The notes below the pieces were generated by a model that was not told where the DNA came from, searched no databases, and worked only from the letters and a program-made list of their open reading frames with translations. Both the position numbers and the translations under genes were made by a program. Shown here piece by piece: positions 17,956 to 27,440 of a stretch of 61,141 nucleotides of DNA. Origin of the DNA: UMGS1124 sp964417835 (GTDB lineage Bacteria; Bacillota_I; Bacilli_A; RF39; UBA660); NCBI GenBank assembly GCA_964417835.1, contig CAYQJD010000002.1, forward strand, positions 1 to 61,141, given 5' to 3'. Position 1 is the first letter of the stretch. Each line of letters starts with the position of its first letter.

Positions 17956-18381
17956 TTAAGCTATATCATTTTCTTCTGTTTCATCTACAATAACTAGATC
18001 TTTCAAATCATCTTCTGAATCATCATCCATAATATCTTCGACAAAGTCAATATCTTCATCTTCTGCTTTTTCTTCATCGTCTTGTGTATCTAAAATTTCA
18101 TCGTCTTCGTCTTCATCAATAATAATTTTGGTAGAGTGATTGATTTTTAAATCCCAATATCCATTATTTAACATAATGAATCTTTTATCAGTAGACAATA
18201 ATTCAAAAAAATCAGCTAAATGTTCTTCAAATACAACTTCATTTAAGCCCATAGTTTTTATAACTTCTTTAAATAGCTCTTGTATTTTCATTTTATTTTG
18301 TTTTTTTTCTAATATTAAATACGCAACATCATCGTATGACATATTTTCTAACTCTTCTTTTTTTAATTTTAAAGTTTTCAT
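17956..18381 (-). CDS. rpoE: DNA-directed RNA polymerase delta subunit
   Basis: The delta subunit (141 aa) speeds RNA polymerase recycling in Firmicutes. It has the N-terminal winged-helix HARE domain (DVAYLILEKKQNKMKIQELF and ELLSTDKRFIMLNNGYWDL) and a long acidic tail rich in Asp and Glu (about 85-141). The ATG at 18381 has GGAGG upstream; an earlier in-frame ATG overlaps that site. The ywiB-like gene and rpoE are neighbours, as in Bacillus. Confidence 0.95.
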   Translation of the reverse strand: MKTLKLKKEELENMSYDDVAYLILEKKQNKMKIQELFKEVIKTMGLNEVVFEEHLADFFELLSTDKRFIMLNNGYWDLKINHSTKIIIDEDEDDEILDTQDDEEKAEDEDIDFVEDIMDDDSEDDLKDLVIVDETEENDIA

Positions 18382-18451
18382 ACTTGCCTCCATTTATAAA
18401 TTACTTAATATATTTAAAACAAATATAATTTTATCATAATACCTTTCATTG

Positions 18452-18799
18452 TCAACTACTTTTATTTTTTTCAATTATTATCGTATTTTCTATATCTTCT
18501 TCCGTCTCGATAGTATATATTATTTTAAGTTTATTATTATTAATACTATAATGTTTTAATTTTATTTTTAAATTTAAAATAAATCCTTGTTTTTTTAAGT
18601 GAATTTTGCATTTTTCAAAATTAAAATCTAAACATATTAATTCTTCTTCATTTTCTTTAATAAAAACTTTATTAAAATAACTATATTTAATACAATCATC
18701 AATAAAACTAAGTTTATTATTTTGAAAAATACATTTAATATTATTTTTATTAATTAATATATTATTATTTTTTTTAAATTTAAAGTTAATTGAAATCAT
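18452..18799 (-). CDS. DUF1934-like (YwiB family) small protein
   Basis: This protein of about 115 residues is Lys/Asn-rich and predicted to be mostly beta strand. KLSFIDDCIKYSYFNKVFIK followed by KLKIIYTIETEEDIENTIIIE fits the calycin-like DUF1934 family. That family lies next to rpoE (and argS) in Bacillus, and rpoE is the next gene here. Its function is unknown. The start is uncertain: an ATG three codons upstream is also possible. Confidence 0.55.
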   Translation of the reverse strand: MISINFKFKKNNNILINKNNIKCIFQNNKLSFIDDCIKYSYFNKVFIKENEEELICLDFNFEKCKIHLKKQGFILNLKIKLKHYSINNNKLKIIYTIETEEDIENTIIIEKNKSS

Positions 18800-18890
18800 T
18801 TTAACCATCTCTCATTGATATTATCATATTTTAACTCTTTTTTACTTATAATTATTTAATTTTTCTACATAATATTTTTAGGTGATTTTT

Positions 18891-20801
18891 TTGAAACGTA
18901 TTAAATTATTATTTAAATTATCTATATTTGTTCTTATCTCTTTTATTGTATGCTTATCATGTTTATATGTTTATGCTTATTTATCACCTGGTATAGATAT
19001 TAAAACTAGTAACTCATTATACATATATGATAACAATGAAAACCTTGTTTATCAAGGGTCAAGAAATAATGAATGGGTTTCATTAAATGATGTTAGCGAA
19101 AATTTTATAAATGCCATTTTAAGCACAGAAGATAAACATTTTTATACTCATATGGGATTTGATTACTTAAGAATTGCTAAATCATTGTATGTAAATTTCA
19201 AAAATGGATATATTTCACAAGGTGGAAGCACAATAAGTCAACAATATGTTAAAAATATGTATTTAGATTTTGATAAAACTTGGTCTAGAAAAATACAAGA
19301 AGCATTTTTAACATTAAAATTAGAAACACATTATAGTAAAGATGAAATTCTTGAAGGTTATATTAATACAATATCTTTTGGTCAAGGATGTTATGGAATA
19401 AGTGAAGCAAGTCAATATTATTTTAATAAAAGTCCAAGTGAACTAACTCTTGAAGAATCTATTATTTTAGCAGGAATACCAAAAGCTCCAAATAGCTATA
19501 ATCCTATAACCAATTATGAAAAAGCAATTTCTAGAGGGAAAATAGTAGCTCAATGTATGTTAAGTAATAATAAAATTTCTAAAAAAGATTATGATAATTT
19601 GTTTAAAGAAAATATTCCTATATATGGAAAAAGTAATACAAATAATCTACAAACCTTATTGTATTATCAAGATGCTGTAATGAATGAACTTAAATCTTTA
19701 GAAGGAATTCCTAATAGTCTTATAGAATCTGGTGGACTTAAAATATATACTAATTTAGATATCAACTCTCAAACTGAACTTGAAAATTCTATTATTAACA
19801 ATATGAAAGATGATGAAGTCCAAGTAGCAAGTATAATTATAGAACCCTCAACAGGAAAAATTTTAGCTTTAACTGGAGGAAAAGATTATAAAAAAAGTCA
19901 GTATAATAGAGCCATAAAATCTAAACGACAAGTAGGATCAACTATAAAGCCCTTTTTATACTATACTGCGTTAACAAATAATATGACAAGTGCTTCTACA
20001 TTTTTAAGTGAAGAAACAACTTTTGTATTTTCAAATAATCAAACATATTCACCAACAAATTATGCAAGCAAATATGCAAATTCAGAAATAACTATGTCAG
20101 CAGCACTAGCATTTTCAGATAATATTTACGCTGTAAAGACTCATTTATTTCTAGGAGAAGAAAAATTAGTTGAGACTATGGAAAAAGTCGGGCTAAAAGA
20201 AAAACTTCAAGCAGTTCCTTCTTTAGCTTTAGGAAGTCAAGAGCTTAATATGCTCGATTATGCCACAGCTTATAATACATTGGCAAGTGGAGGGTATAAA
20301 CAAGACACTTATTTAATTGATAGAGTTGAAGATTTAAATGGAAATATTTTATATAAACATAAACAAAAAAAAGAATTAGTTCTTAATACAAACTATTTAT
20401 ATATTTTAAATGAAATGATGACAAATACTTATAATTCTAAATTTATTGGTTATAGTTCTGCTACTGCTTTATCAATAGCAAGTAAATTAACAAGAAAATA
20501 TGCTATTAAAAGTGGTTCAACTAGCAATGATTATTGGTTAGTAGGGTATAATCCAGACATATTAATGCTAATCTGGACTGGTGATGATAATAATGCGGAA
20601 GTTGAAGCTAGTTATTCTAAAATAACTAAAAATATTTGGGCAGATACAGTAGAAAACATATTAAAAGATAAAGAAGATAATTGGTATTCTATGCCACAAA
20701 ATATTGACGCTGTATATTTAAATGCAATAACGGGCGAATATTCAAATGAAAAAGATGGAACTTTATTTTATTTTCTGAAAGGAACAGAACCTATTAATTA
20801 A
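18891..20801 (+). CDS. Class A penicillin-binding protein (transglycosylase/transpeptidase)
   Basis: This 636-residue bifunctional enzyme polymerises and crosslinks peptidoglycan outside the membrane. After one N-terminal membrane helix (about 5-28) comes a GT51 domain with STEDKHFYTHMGFD and GGSTISQQYVKN. The transpeptidase domain follows: SxxK in VGSTIKPF, SDN in AFSDNIYAVK and KSGST in place of KTG. The start is a TTG with GGTGAT four bases upstream. It is the only long plus-strand gene left of oriC and converges on noc. A vegetative or sporulation role cannot be told from sequence. Confidence 0.95.
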   Translation: MKRIKLLFKLSIFVLISFIVCLSCLYVYAYLSPGIDIKTSNSLYIYDNNENLVYQGSRNNEWVSLNDVSENFINAILSTEDKHFYTHMGFDYLRIAKSLYVNFKNGYISQGGSTISQQYVKNMYLDFDKTWSRKIQEAFLTLKLETHYSKDEILEGYINTISFGQGCYGISEASQYYFNKSPSELTLEESIILAGIPKAPNSYNPITNYEKAISRGKIVAQCMLSNNKISKKDYDNLFKENIPIYGKSNTNNLQTLLYYQDAVMNELKSLEGIPNSLIESGGLKIYTNLDINSQTELENSIINNMKDDEVQVASIIIEPSTGKILALTGGKDYKKSQYNRAIKSKRQVGSTIKPFLYYTALTNNMTSASTFLSEETTFVFSNNQTYSPTNYASKYANSEITMSAALAFSDNIYAVKTHLFLGEEKLVETMEKVGLKEKLQAVPSLALGSQELNMLDYATAYNTLASGGYKQDTYLIDRVEDLNGNILYKHKQKKELVLNTNYLYILNEMMTNTYNSKFIGYSSATALSIASKLTRKYAIKSGSTSNDYWLVGYNPDILMLIWTGDDNNAEVEASYSKITKNIWADTVENILKDKEDNWYSMPQNIDAVYLNAITGEYSNEKDGTLFYFLKGTEPIN

Positions 20802-20836
20802 AAATAGTTTATCTTTATAAGGATTAAACTATTTTT
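20801..20836. terminator. Bidirectional terminator between the PBP gene and noc
   Basis: AAAATAGTTTA and TAAACTATTTTT form an 11-bp stem around a short loop, with A-runs before and T-runs after. It therefore works in both directions. The noc stop lies inside the second arm. Confidence 0.85.
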
Positions 20837-21779
20837 CTATCTTAATTATTATTTGATATAAATCTTCAAAATCATAATCTTCAACGTCTATTTTAAATCC
20901 TGCATTTTTTATTTCAGTTTCTACATTTTTTAATTTTTCAATAACTGAATTTATATCTGTTAAATTAACTGTTTGATTTTTTTCATAATTAAATGATGAC
21001 TCTTCAGCAGTAGGAATATCAAATATCTCATATTTTTCTTTAAGATTTTCTGTTGCATTAGAAATAATAGAATCAATAGAAGTATTAGTAATATCTTGTT
21101 TTTTATCTTCCAAATTTAATTCTAAAGTTTCTATTTGGTTAATTAAATCCAAATTATCTTTTTCTGTTTTTTTATTCAAAATTTTTTTTATTTCTTCATC
21201 TAACTGTCTTACAGTCATTCTATTTTCTATTACTTTGTTTAGCATTTCCAATTGTAAATTAAGATCAGAAATTTGTAATAAACTTCTTGCATGTCTTTCA
21301 GAAATTTTTTCATTCATCAATGCATTTTGTGCTTCTTCACTTAAATTCAACAAACGTATTTTATTTGCAACTGATGATTGAGATACACCCATTCTCTTAG
21401 CTAGTTGTTCTTGAGTTAAATAGCCACGATCTAATAATTTTTTATAAGATTTTGCCTCTTCTATAGCAGATAAATTTTTTCTTTGAAGATTTTCAACTAA
21501 GGCAACTTCGGCTGAAGAATTATCATCTAAATTGGAAATTATAGCAGGTACTTTACTTAATCCAGCAATTTGTGATGCTTTATATCTTCTTTCTCCTGCA
21601 ATAATTTCATATTTCCCGCCATTTAGTCTTCTTAAAACCAATGGTTGTATAATTCCATGTTCTTTTATTGAAGAAGCTAATTCTTTTAAAGCTGTTTCAT
21701 CAAAAGTCAAACGCGGTTGAAATCTGTTTGGTAATATATCCTCAATATTTATATATTGAATATTAGATTCTAAATTCAT
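20829..21779 (-). CDS. noc: Nucleoid occlusion protein Noc (ParB family CTPase)
   Basis: This 316-residue ParB-family protein has the CTP-binding GERRYKASQ motif (about 63-71), VENLQRKNLSAIEEA and a helix-turn-helix (about 122-165). Q134, K140, N145 and R162 match, with identical spacing, the four residues reported to distinguish Noc from ParB. PNRFQPRLTF is also Noc-like. It follows rsmG as noc does in Bacillus, with no parA beside it. The start at 21779 has AGGAG eight bases upstream. The N-terminal amphipathic membrane-targeting helix of Bacillus Noc is not visible. Two perfect Noc sites occur in this window. Confidence 0.85.
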   Translation of the reverse strand: MNLESNIQYINIEDILPNRFQPRLTFDETALKELASSIKEHGIIQPLVLRRLNGGKYEIIAGERRYKASQIAGLSKVPAIISNLDDNSSAEVALVENLQRKNLSAIEEAKSYKKLLDRGYLTQEQLAKRMGVSQSSVANKIRLLNLSEEAQNALMNEKISERHARSLLQISDLNLQLEMLNKVIENRMTVRQLDEEIKKILNKKTEKDNLDLINQIETLELNLEDKKQDITNTSIDSIISNATENLKEKYEIFDIPTAEESSFNYEKNQTVNLTDINSVIEKLKNVETEIKNAGFKIDVEDYDFEDLYQIIIKIEK

Positions 21780-21872
21780 ATCCCCTACTCCTATTCTCAT
21801 TTTTATAATACTTTATTTTTTTATTTTTTTCAATAGAAAAAAGTTATTATATTTTAAATATAATATTTTTAA

Positions 21873-22577
21873 TTAAAGATGTTTTTTTACTATTTGACTA
21901 TAGTTTCTGGGGTATTTTGTATTTGTGATTTTATTTTTTATTATAATAATAAAATTTCTAACCCCTTTATTGTTAGGTAAATTAATATTTTTAGTTGATA
22001 TTAATTTGCCACCTAATATTGAGATAGCATTCATACTATCATTTAATTCTTTTTCATAATCAGATTTCATAGCAATAAAAAATCCATCAACTTTCACATA
22101 TGGAAGTGATATTTCAGATAAAACAGGCAAATTTTTTACAGCTCGTGCAGTAACTAAATCGTAATATTCTCTTCTATTTATTATAAAATTTTCAGCTCTA
22201 TCTGTAATAATTTCAACATTATTTAATTTTAATTTTTCAATCAATTCTTTACAAAATTTAGTCTTTTTATTATTTGAATCTAATAAAGTTAAATTTATAT
22301 GAGGAAAAACTATTTTTAAAACTATTCCTGGGAAACCTGCTCCACACCCAATATCTAATAAGTTTTCTATTTTATTTAAATCAACAACTTGAGATAATAA
22401 AAGAGAATCATAAAAATGTTTTAAATATACATCTTCTTGTATTACTATCGTTGTTAAATTAGTATGAATATTATACTCCACTAAAAACTTATAATATTCA
22501 AAAAATTGCTGAATTTGATTTTTAGATAAGACAATATTTATTTTTTTTAATTCATTTATAAATTCTTTTTCACTCAT
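21873..22577 (-). CDS. rsmG: 16S rRNA (guanine527-N7)-methyltransferase RsmG
   Basis: RsmG (GidB, 234 aa) methylates G527 of 16S rRNA. The SAM site is LLDIGCGAGFPGIVL, followed by LTLLDSNNKKTKFC and VTARAVKNLPVLSE, all typical. Its start overlaps the end of mnmG by 8 bp, so the two are translationally coupled. It belongs to the conserved rnpA-yidC-jag-mnmE-mnmG-rsmG-noc block left of the origin. Confidence 0.97.
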   Translation of the reverse strand: MSEKEFINELKKINIVLSKNQIQQFFEYYKFLVEYNIHTNLTTIVIQEDVYLKHFYDSLLLSQVVDLNKIENLLDIGCGAGFPGIVLKIVFPHINLTLLDSNNKKTKFCKELIEKLKLNNVEIITDRAENFIINRREYYDLVTARAVKNLPVLSEISLPYVKVDGFFIAMKSDYEKELNDSMNAISILGGKLISTKNINLPNNKGVRNFIIIIKNKITNTKYPRNYSQIVKKHL

Positions 22578-24441
22578 TTTTGTTATATTCCTTTTTTAAA
22601 TATATTGCTAAAATAGATAAATCTGTTGGATTAACTCCACTTATTCGTGCTGCTTGTGCCAATGTACGAGGATTTACTGATTTTAATTTTTGTCTAGCTT
22701 CGCTAGCCAAGTTAGTAATTTTATCATAGTTAATATTTTTGGGAATTTGCTTAGATTCCAACTTTAATAGCTTTTCTACTTCTAATAATTCTTTTTTTAT
22801 ATACCCTTCGTATTTTACAAGAATTTCGACTTGTTGATATATTTCATTATCATATTTTTTTTCTAGTAATTTTTCATCTATCAAAAGTTGTATTGATATT
22901 TCTGGGCGTTTAAGAAAATTATATAAATCAGTTCCTTTTTCAAATTTTTTATTAGATAATTTCTCTTCAATTTTTTTTGTTTTATTTTTTATGTTGATTT
23001 TTAAACTTTTCAATTCATTAACTAATTTTTTGATATTCTCTTCTTTTGCTAACAATTTATGATACTGTTCCTCAGTTATTAGCCCCAAATCATATCCATA
23101 TTTTCTCAATCTCAAATCAGCATTATCATGTCTCAACAATAATCTAAATTCAGCACGAGAAGTAAGCATTCTATAAGGTTCTTTAGTCCCTTTAGTTACT
23201 AAATCATCAATTAAAACTCCAATATAAGATTCATTACGTTTTAAAATCAATGGTTCTTCGTTTCTTATTTTTTTGACAACATTAATACCTGCTATTAATC
23301 CTTGGCCAGCAGCTTCTTCATACCCGCTTGTTCCATTAATTTGACCCGCAGTAAATAAATTATCAATAATTTTTGTTTCCAAAGAAGCGTTTAATTGTAA
23401 TGGGTTAATAGAATCATATTCAATTGCATATGCATATTTTAAAATTTTAGCATTTTCTAAACCTTTTAAACTGTGAACCATTTGTTCCTGAACATCAATT
23501 GGCATACTTGTGGAAAAACCTTGTAAATACAAATCGTCATAATATAGACTTTCTGGTTCTAAAAATAATTGATGCTTCTCTTTATCACTAAATCTAACGA
23601 TTTTATCTTCAATTGATGGACAATATCGAGGGCCTACTCCTTCAGCATATCCTCCATACATTGCACTCTTGTTTAAATTTTTTTTAATTATTTCGTGTGT
23701 ATTTTCATTAGTATATACTAAATAACATTTTTCTTGTTTATTTTTATCATAAAATATCTTATTATCACAATTAAATGTCCAATATTGATCATCACCAGTT
23801 TCTTCTTTTAAAACCGAAAAATCTACAGTACTTTTATCAATTCTTTGAGGTGTACCAGTTTTTAATCTTAAAATATCAAACCCTAGTTCTTTTAGCTTAG
23901 TACTTAAAAATTGAGATCTTTTCTCTCCATGAGGCCCTTCAAGTTTACTTTGGTCACCTATTAATATTTTACTTTTTAAATATGTTCCAGTAGTCAAAAC
24001 AAGTCCATCACAATAAATCTCTTCACCACTTTCTAATATTATTCCCTTTATTTTATTTCCTTCTACTATTAAATTTTCTACCATTCCCTCAACTATTGTC
24101 AAATTCTTAGTTTTATTTAAAGTATCTAACATTACTTTTGGATAAGTGATTTTATCTGCTTGAGCTCTTAACGATCTAACTGCAGGACCTTTACCATTAT
24201 TTAACATTTTTATTTGTATGTGACTTTTGTCTGCAACTAATCCCATGATTCCGCCCAAAGCATCAATCTCTCTAACTATAATTCCTTTTGCAGTACCTCC
24301 AATTGAAGGATTACATGGCATATCACCAATATTATTTATATTAGATGTCACTAATGCAGTTTTCATTCCCATTACTGCAGCGGCATGTGCTGCTTCGCAT
24401 CCTGCATGACCGCCACCTACAACTATTACATTATATTTCAT
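22570..24441 (-). CDS. mnmG: tRNA uridine-5-carboxymethylaminomethyl modification enzyme MnmG
   Basis: MnmG (GidA, 623 aa) works with MnmE to modify the wobble uridine of certain tRNAs, using FAD and methylene-tetrahydrofolate. The FAD loop VVGGGHAGCEAA lies at the N-terminus, with CNPSIGGTAKG and a C-terminal helical domain ending TLAQAARISGVNPTDLS. I chose the ATG at 24441; an upstream TTG would put the start inside the mnmE stop region. AGGAAAG precedes it. Confidence 0.97.
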   Translation of the reverse strand: MKYNVIVVGGGHAGCEAAHAAAVMGMKTALVTSNINNIGDMPCNPSIGGTAKGIIVREIDALGGIMGLVADKSHIQIKMLNNGKGPAVRSLRAQADKITYPKVMLDTLNKTKNLTIVEGMVENLIVEGNKIKGIILESGEEIYCDGLVLTTGTYLKSKILIGDQSKLEGPHGEKRSQFLSTKLKELGFDILRLKTGTPQRIDKSTVDFSVLKEETGDDQYWTFNCDNKIFYDKNKQEKCYLVYTNENTHEIIKKNLNKSAMYGGYAEGVGPRYCPSIEDKIVRFSDKEKHQLFLEPESLYYDDLYLQGFSTSMPIDVQEQMVHSLKGLENAKILKYAYAIEYDSINPLQLNASLETKIIDNLFTAGQINGTSGYEEAAGQGLIAGINVVKKIRNEEPLILKRNESYIGVLIDDLVTKGTKEPYRMLTSRAEFRLLLRHDNADLRLRKYGYDLGLITEEQYHKLLAKEENIKKLVNELKSLKINIKNKTKKIEEKLSNKKFEKGTDLYNFLKRPEISIQLLIDEKLLEKKYDNEIYQQVEILVKYEGYIKKELLEVEKLLKLESKQIPKNINYDKITNLASEARQKLKSVNPRTLAQAARISGVNPTDLSILAIYLKKEYNKNE

Positions 24442-24446
24442 ATTCC

Positions 24447-25808
24447 CTACTTTCCTAAACAAAAATTAGCAAATATCTCATCAAGAAGTTCTTCTTTATA
24501 ATTAACTCCAATAATTTCACCTAATAAATCACAGCACTCTTTTATATCAATTGCTAAAAGATCTATTTCTATATTATTTTCTAGTTGAATTAAACAGTTT
24601 CTTAATGCTTGAATTGCTTTTTTAACTAAAGATATTTGTCTTGCATTTGATAAATAACTAATATTTTTACTATTGATTGTTTCCAAATTAAATAATTCTT
24701 TTATTTTTTCTTTTAAAGAATCTAACCCAGTAATTGATAACGTATTTCCGTAAACAATATGTTTTGTGTTAATTTCATCAATATTTATCTTTTTTTCTAA
24801 ATCATCTTTGTTTATGAAAATAATTATATTTTGATTTTCACTTTCTATATCATTTATAAGTTGTTTCTCTTTATCAGTTATTAGATCATTATTGTTTAAT
24901 ACAAAAATAACTAAATCAGATTTTTTAATAATTTCTTTACTTTTATTTACACCAATTTTCTCTACAATATCATTAGTTTCTCTTATACCAGCAGTATCTA
25001 TAAGATTAAGAACAATTCCTTCTAAAATTATTTTTCCCTCTACTATATCTCTAGTAGTTCCTGCTATATTAGTCACAATAGCCTTATCTTCTTGAATTAA
25101 ATTATTTAAAATGCTACTTTTTCCTACATTTGGTTTTCCTACAATAGCTACATCTATTCCATTTTTTATTAATTTAGTATTTTCTGAATCTTTTAATAAT
25201 TTTTCTAAATCAGATAATATATTTAATATATCTGGTTTAAGCACTTTATTTTCTATAACTTTAATATCTTCATATTCAGGATAATCAATATTTACTTCTA
25301 TATTTGCACTAATTGACAATAATTTTTTTCGTATTTGTTTAATGACTTGAGATATACTTCCAGATATACCTTTTATTGATAGTTCTCTGTATTTATCTGT
25401 CTCAGCCTTTAATAAATCTCCAACAGATTCTGCTTCTACTAAGTCAATTCGTCCATTTAAAAAAGCTCTTTTTGTAAATTCCCCTGGTTCTGCTAATCTG
25501 CATCCTATTTCTAAAAGAATCTCTAAAATTTTATTTGTAGTTGCAATGCCTCCGTGGCAATTAATTTCAACAATATTCTCTTTAGTATAAGTTTTAGGAG
25601 ATTTCATAATACTAATTAAAACTTCATCAATTATTTCATTATTATATTTTATAAATCCATAATTAATAGTATGTGTATTACAAAGTGTTAAATCTGCACC
25701 TTGAAAAATTTGATTAACCAGTTTTATAGAATTTTCTCCAGAGACTCTAATAATTGATATAGCACCAATCCCTGTAGAAGTTGAAATAGCACAAATTGTA
25801 TCATCCAT
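24447..25808 (-). CDS. mnmE: tRNA modification GTPase MnmE
   Basis: MnmE (TrmE, 453 aa) is the GTPase partner of MnmG. The N-terminal folate-binding domain begins DDTICAISTSTGIGAISIIR. The G domain shows GKPNVGKSSILN, DTAGIRE and the C-terminal CLGK box. I chose the ATG at 25808 with GAGGTG upstream; an open frame continues further but crosses the promoter. It has its own extended -10 promoter after the jag terminator, and a perfect Noc site overlaps the -35 region. Confidence 0.97.
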   Translation of the reverse strand: MDDTICAISTSTGIGAISIIRVSGENSIKLVNQIFQGADLTLCNTHTINYGFIKYNNEIIDEVLISIMKSPKTYTKENIVEINCHGGIATTNKILEILLEIGCRLAEPGEFTKRAFLNGRIDLVEAESVGDLLKAETDKYRELSIKGISGSISQVIKQIRKKLLSISANIEVNIDYPEYEDIKVIENKVLKPDILNILSDLEKLLKDSENTKLIKNGIDVAIVGKPNVGKSSILNNLIQEDKAIVTNIAGTTRDIVEGKIILEGIVLNLIDTAGIRETNDIVEKIGVNKSKEIIKKSDLVIFVLNNNDLITDKEKQLINDIESENQNIIIFINKDDLEKKINIDEINTKHIVYGNTLSITGLDSLKEKIKELFNLETINSKNISYLSNARQISLVKKAIQALRNCLIQLENNIEIDLLAIDIKECCDLLGEIIGVNYKEELLDEIFANFCLGK

Positions 25809-25826
25809 AGAATACACCTCACAAGG

Positions 25827-25855
25827 ATTATAACACAAAAATATTTCCCGGGAAA
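25827..25855 (-). promoter_or_regulatory. mnmE promoter, extended -10
   Basis: TGTTATAAT on the minus strand (-10 at 25827-25832) is an extended -10 element. No good -35 hexamer is present; the position it would occupy (about 25850-25855) lies inside the Noc-site palindrome. Noc binding could therefore affect mnmE expression. Confidence 0.55.
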
Positions 25856-25856
25856 T
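25843..25856. promoter_or_regulatory. Noc-binding site (NBS) within a 26-bp palindrome
   Basis: ATTTCCCGGGAAAT is identical to the Bacillus Noc-binding consensus. Here it is the centre of a perfect 26-bp palindrome, 25837-25862. It lies 2.2 kb left of the rpmH-dnaA junction. Confidence 0.85.
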
Positions 25857-25865
25857 ATTTTTGCA

Positions 25866-25899
25866 ATAAAAAAGTATCAAATTACATTTGACACTTTTT
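25866..25899 (-). terminator. Intrinsic terminator of jag
   Basis: On the minus strand AAGTGTCAAA and TTTGATACTT pair (one G-U) and a T-run follows. It overlaps the jag stop and separates the rnpA-yidC-jag unit from mnmE. Confidence 0.75.
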
Positions 25900-26507
25900 T
25901 ACGCTCTATACTTTATAACTACACATCTATTAGGCTCTTTACCCTCACTATTTGTTATAATATTTTCTTTATTTGCTAAAGCATTATGAATTATTCTTCT
26001 TTCATAAGAATTTAAAGGATGAAGTTTTATATCCATTTTGGTTTTTAAAACCTCATCTGCAATTTTATTCGCCAATCTTTCCAATTTTAAATCGCGATTA
26101 TTTCTATAATTTTCAACATCCAAAATTATATGAGGATTTATTCCAAATTTAGTATTTAACATTTGCTTTACTATCGTTGTTAGTGCAGTTAAAGTTTTCC
26201 CTTGCTTACCTATAAGTAAGGCATTATTATTAGTTAACAATCTTATATAGATTAAACTATCTTGAATATTACTTTCAAAATTAACATCAATTGACATTTT
26301 ATTTATAAAATTTTTCAAATAATTTTTAATATATTCACCTATATCATCTAATTTTACTATTTTTATTTTAAAATAATCTTTTTTTAAAATATTTTTAGAA
26401 ATTTGTGAAGTATATATATATACTTCAGAATTTTTTAAATTTAGTTTTTCCAAACTATTACATATTAAATCTTCTAATTTTTTACCCTCAAATTCATAAA
26501 TTTTCAT
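25899..26507 (-). CDS. jag: RNA-binding protein Jag/KhpB
   Basis: This 202-residue protein has the Jag N-terminal domain, a KH domain (ALLIGKQGKTLTALTTIVKQ) and a C-terminal R3H domain (SYERRIIHNALANKEN). KhpB pairs with KhpA to bind RNAs linked to cell division and elongation in Firmicutes. It follows yidC (4-bp gap), preserving the Bacillus spoIIIJ-jag pair. It ends at a terminator. Confidence 0.95.
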   Translation of the reverse strand: MKIYEFEGKKLEDLICNSLEKLNLKNSEVYIYTSQISKNILKKDYFKIKIVKLDDIGEYIKNYLKNFINKMSIDVNFESNIQDSLIYIRLLTNNNALLIGKQGKTLTALTTIVKQMLNTKFGINPHIILDVENYRNNRDLKLERLANKIADEVLKTKMDIKLHPLNSYERRIIHNALANKENIITNSEGKEPNRCVVIKYRA

Positions 26508-26510
26508 AAA

Positions 26511-27440
26511 CTAACTCCTTCTTTTTAATATTAAAGTTTGAATAACACTAAATCCATTTGTAACAACCCAATATAATGCAATTGCAGTAGGGAGACTAAA
26601 TGATGCGATTGAAATAAATATTAACATAAAGGTTGTCATGAATTGCATTTGTTGTTGCTGAGCTGTATTGCCAGCGTTAGACATATTAAATTTAAATGAA
26701 AAGTAAGTTGTTAAAATTATTAATGCAATTAAAATCAAATAAATATAATTTCCTGATTTAATTCCTATTAAAGGAGTAGTACCTAACTGTAAAGAAAATA
26801 ATTTTTCTTCAAATATTGCTGGTATCCTATTTATTGCTTCCAAAAAAGCGAAAAATAATGGTAATTGTATAAATGATACTAAACATCCGCCTATCGGATT
26901 AATATTATATTTTTTATATATTAACATAGTTTCTTGACTTTTTTTCATCATTGAATCTGAATCGGTTTTATCCTTATATTTTTTTTCTAATTTTTCTATT
27001 TCTGGTTGAGCATTTTTCATATTTTCTGATTGCTTAACTGTTTTAATTGAAATTGGCATTATAACTAGCCTTAATAGAAGACTAATTAACATAACTGATA
27101 TACCATAATTTTTAACAACAGATCCTAATTTTATTATAAGCCATGCTATAGGTCTAACAAAAAGTTGAACCCATAAACCACTATAATTCTTTGAATCATA
27201 TATTTTCATTTCTTCACAATTTGGTAAATTTTCCAGTTTAACTTCCATATTATCAGAATATTTCTCATATATTTCTAATAAATCCTTATCTGTTGGCTTA
27301 CATAGTATATTTGAAGTTAAACTTTGACCTGTTTTTTCATTAGTTATTCTTTTATTTTTATCATCAGATAAATATTTTGTACATCCTGTTGTAATAAATA
27401 ACATAATAAATATAATAATAATTATTTTTCGCTTTTTCAT
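26511..27440 (-). CDS. yidC: Membrane protein insertase YidC (SpoIIIJ/OxaA type)
   Basis: YidC (309 aa) inserts and folds membrane proteins. The N-terminus is a lipoprotein signal peptide with a lipobox ending at Cys20 (FITTGC). Five membrane segments follow, including GISVMLISLLLRLVIMPI with the conserved basic residue in the groove. In Bacillus the SpoIIIJ paralogue is also needed for the sporulation feeding-tube complex. Its ATG overlaps the rnpA stop by 4 bp. Confidence 0.96.
   Translation of the reverse strand: MKKRKIIIIIFIMLFITTGCTKYLSDDKNKRITNEKTGQSLTSNILCKPTDKDLLEIYEKYSDNMEVKLENLPNCEEMKIYDSKNYSGLWVQLFVRPIAWLIIKLGSVVKNYGISVMLISLLLRLVIMPISIKTVKQSENMKNAQPEIEKLEKKYKDKTDSDSMMKKSQETMLIYKKYNINPIGGCLVSFIQLPLFFAFLEAINRIPAIFEEKLFSLQLGTTPLIGIKSGNYIYLILIALIILTTYFSFKFNMSNAGNTAQQQQMQFMTTFMLIFISIASFSLPTAIALYWVVTNGFSVIQTLILKRRS

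Noticed and set aside
17469..17997. Plus-strand frames of 60 and 157 codons opposite prfA
   Set aside because: Hydrophobic Phe/Ser-rich translations without ribosome sites, shadows of prfA.
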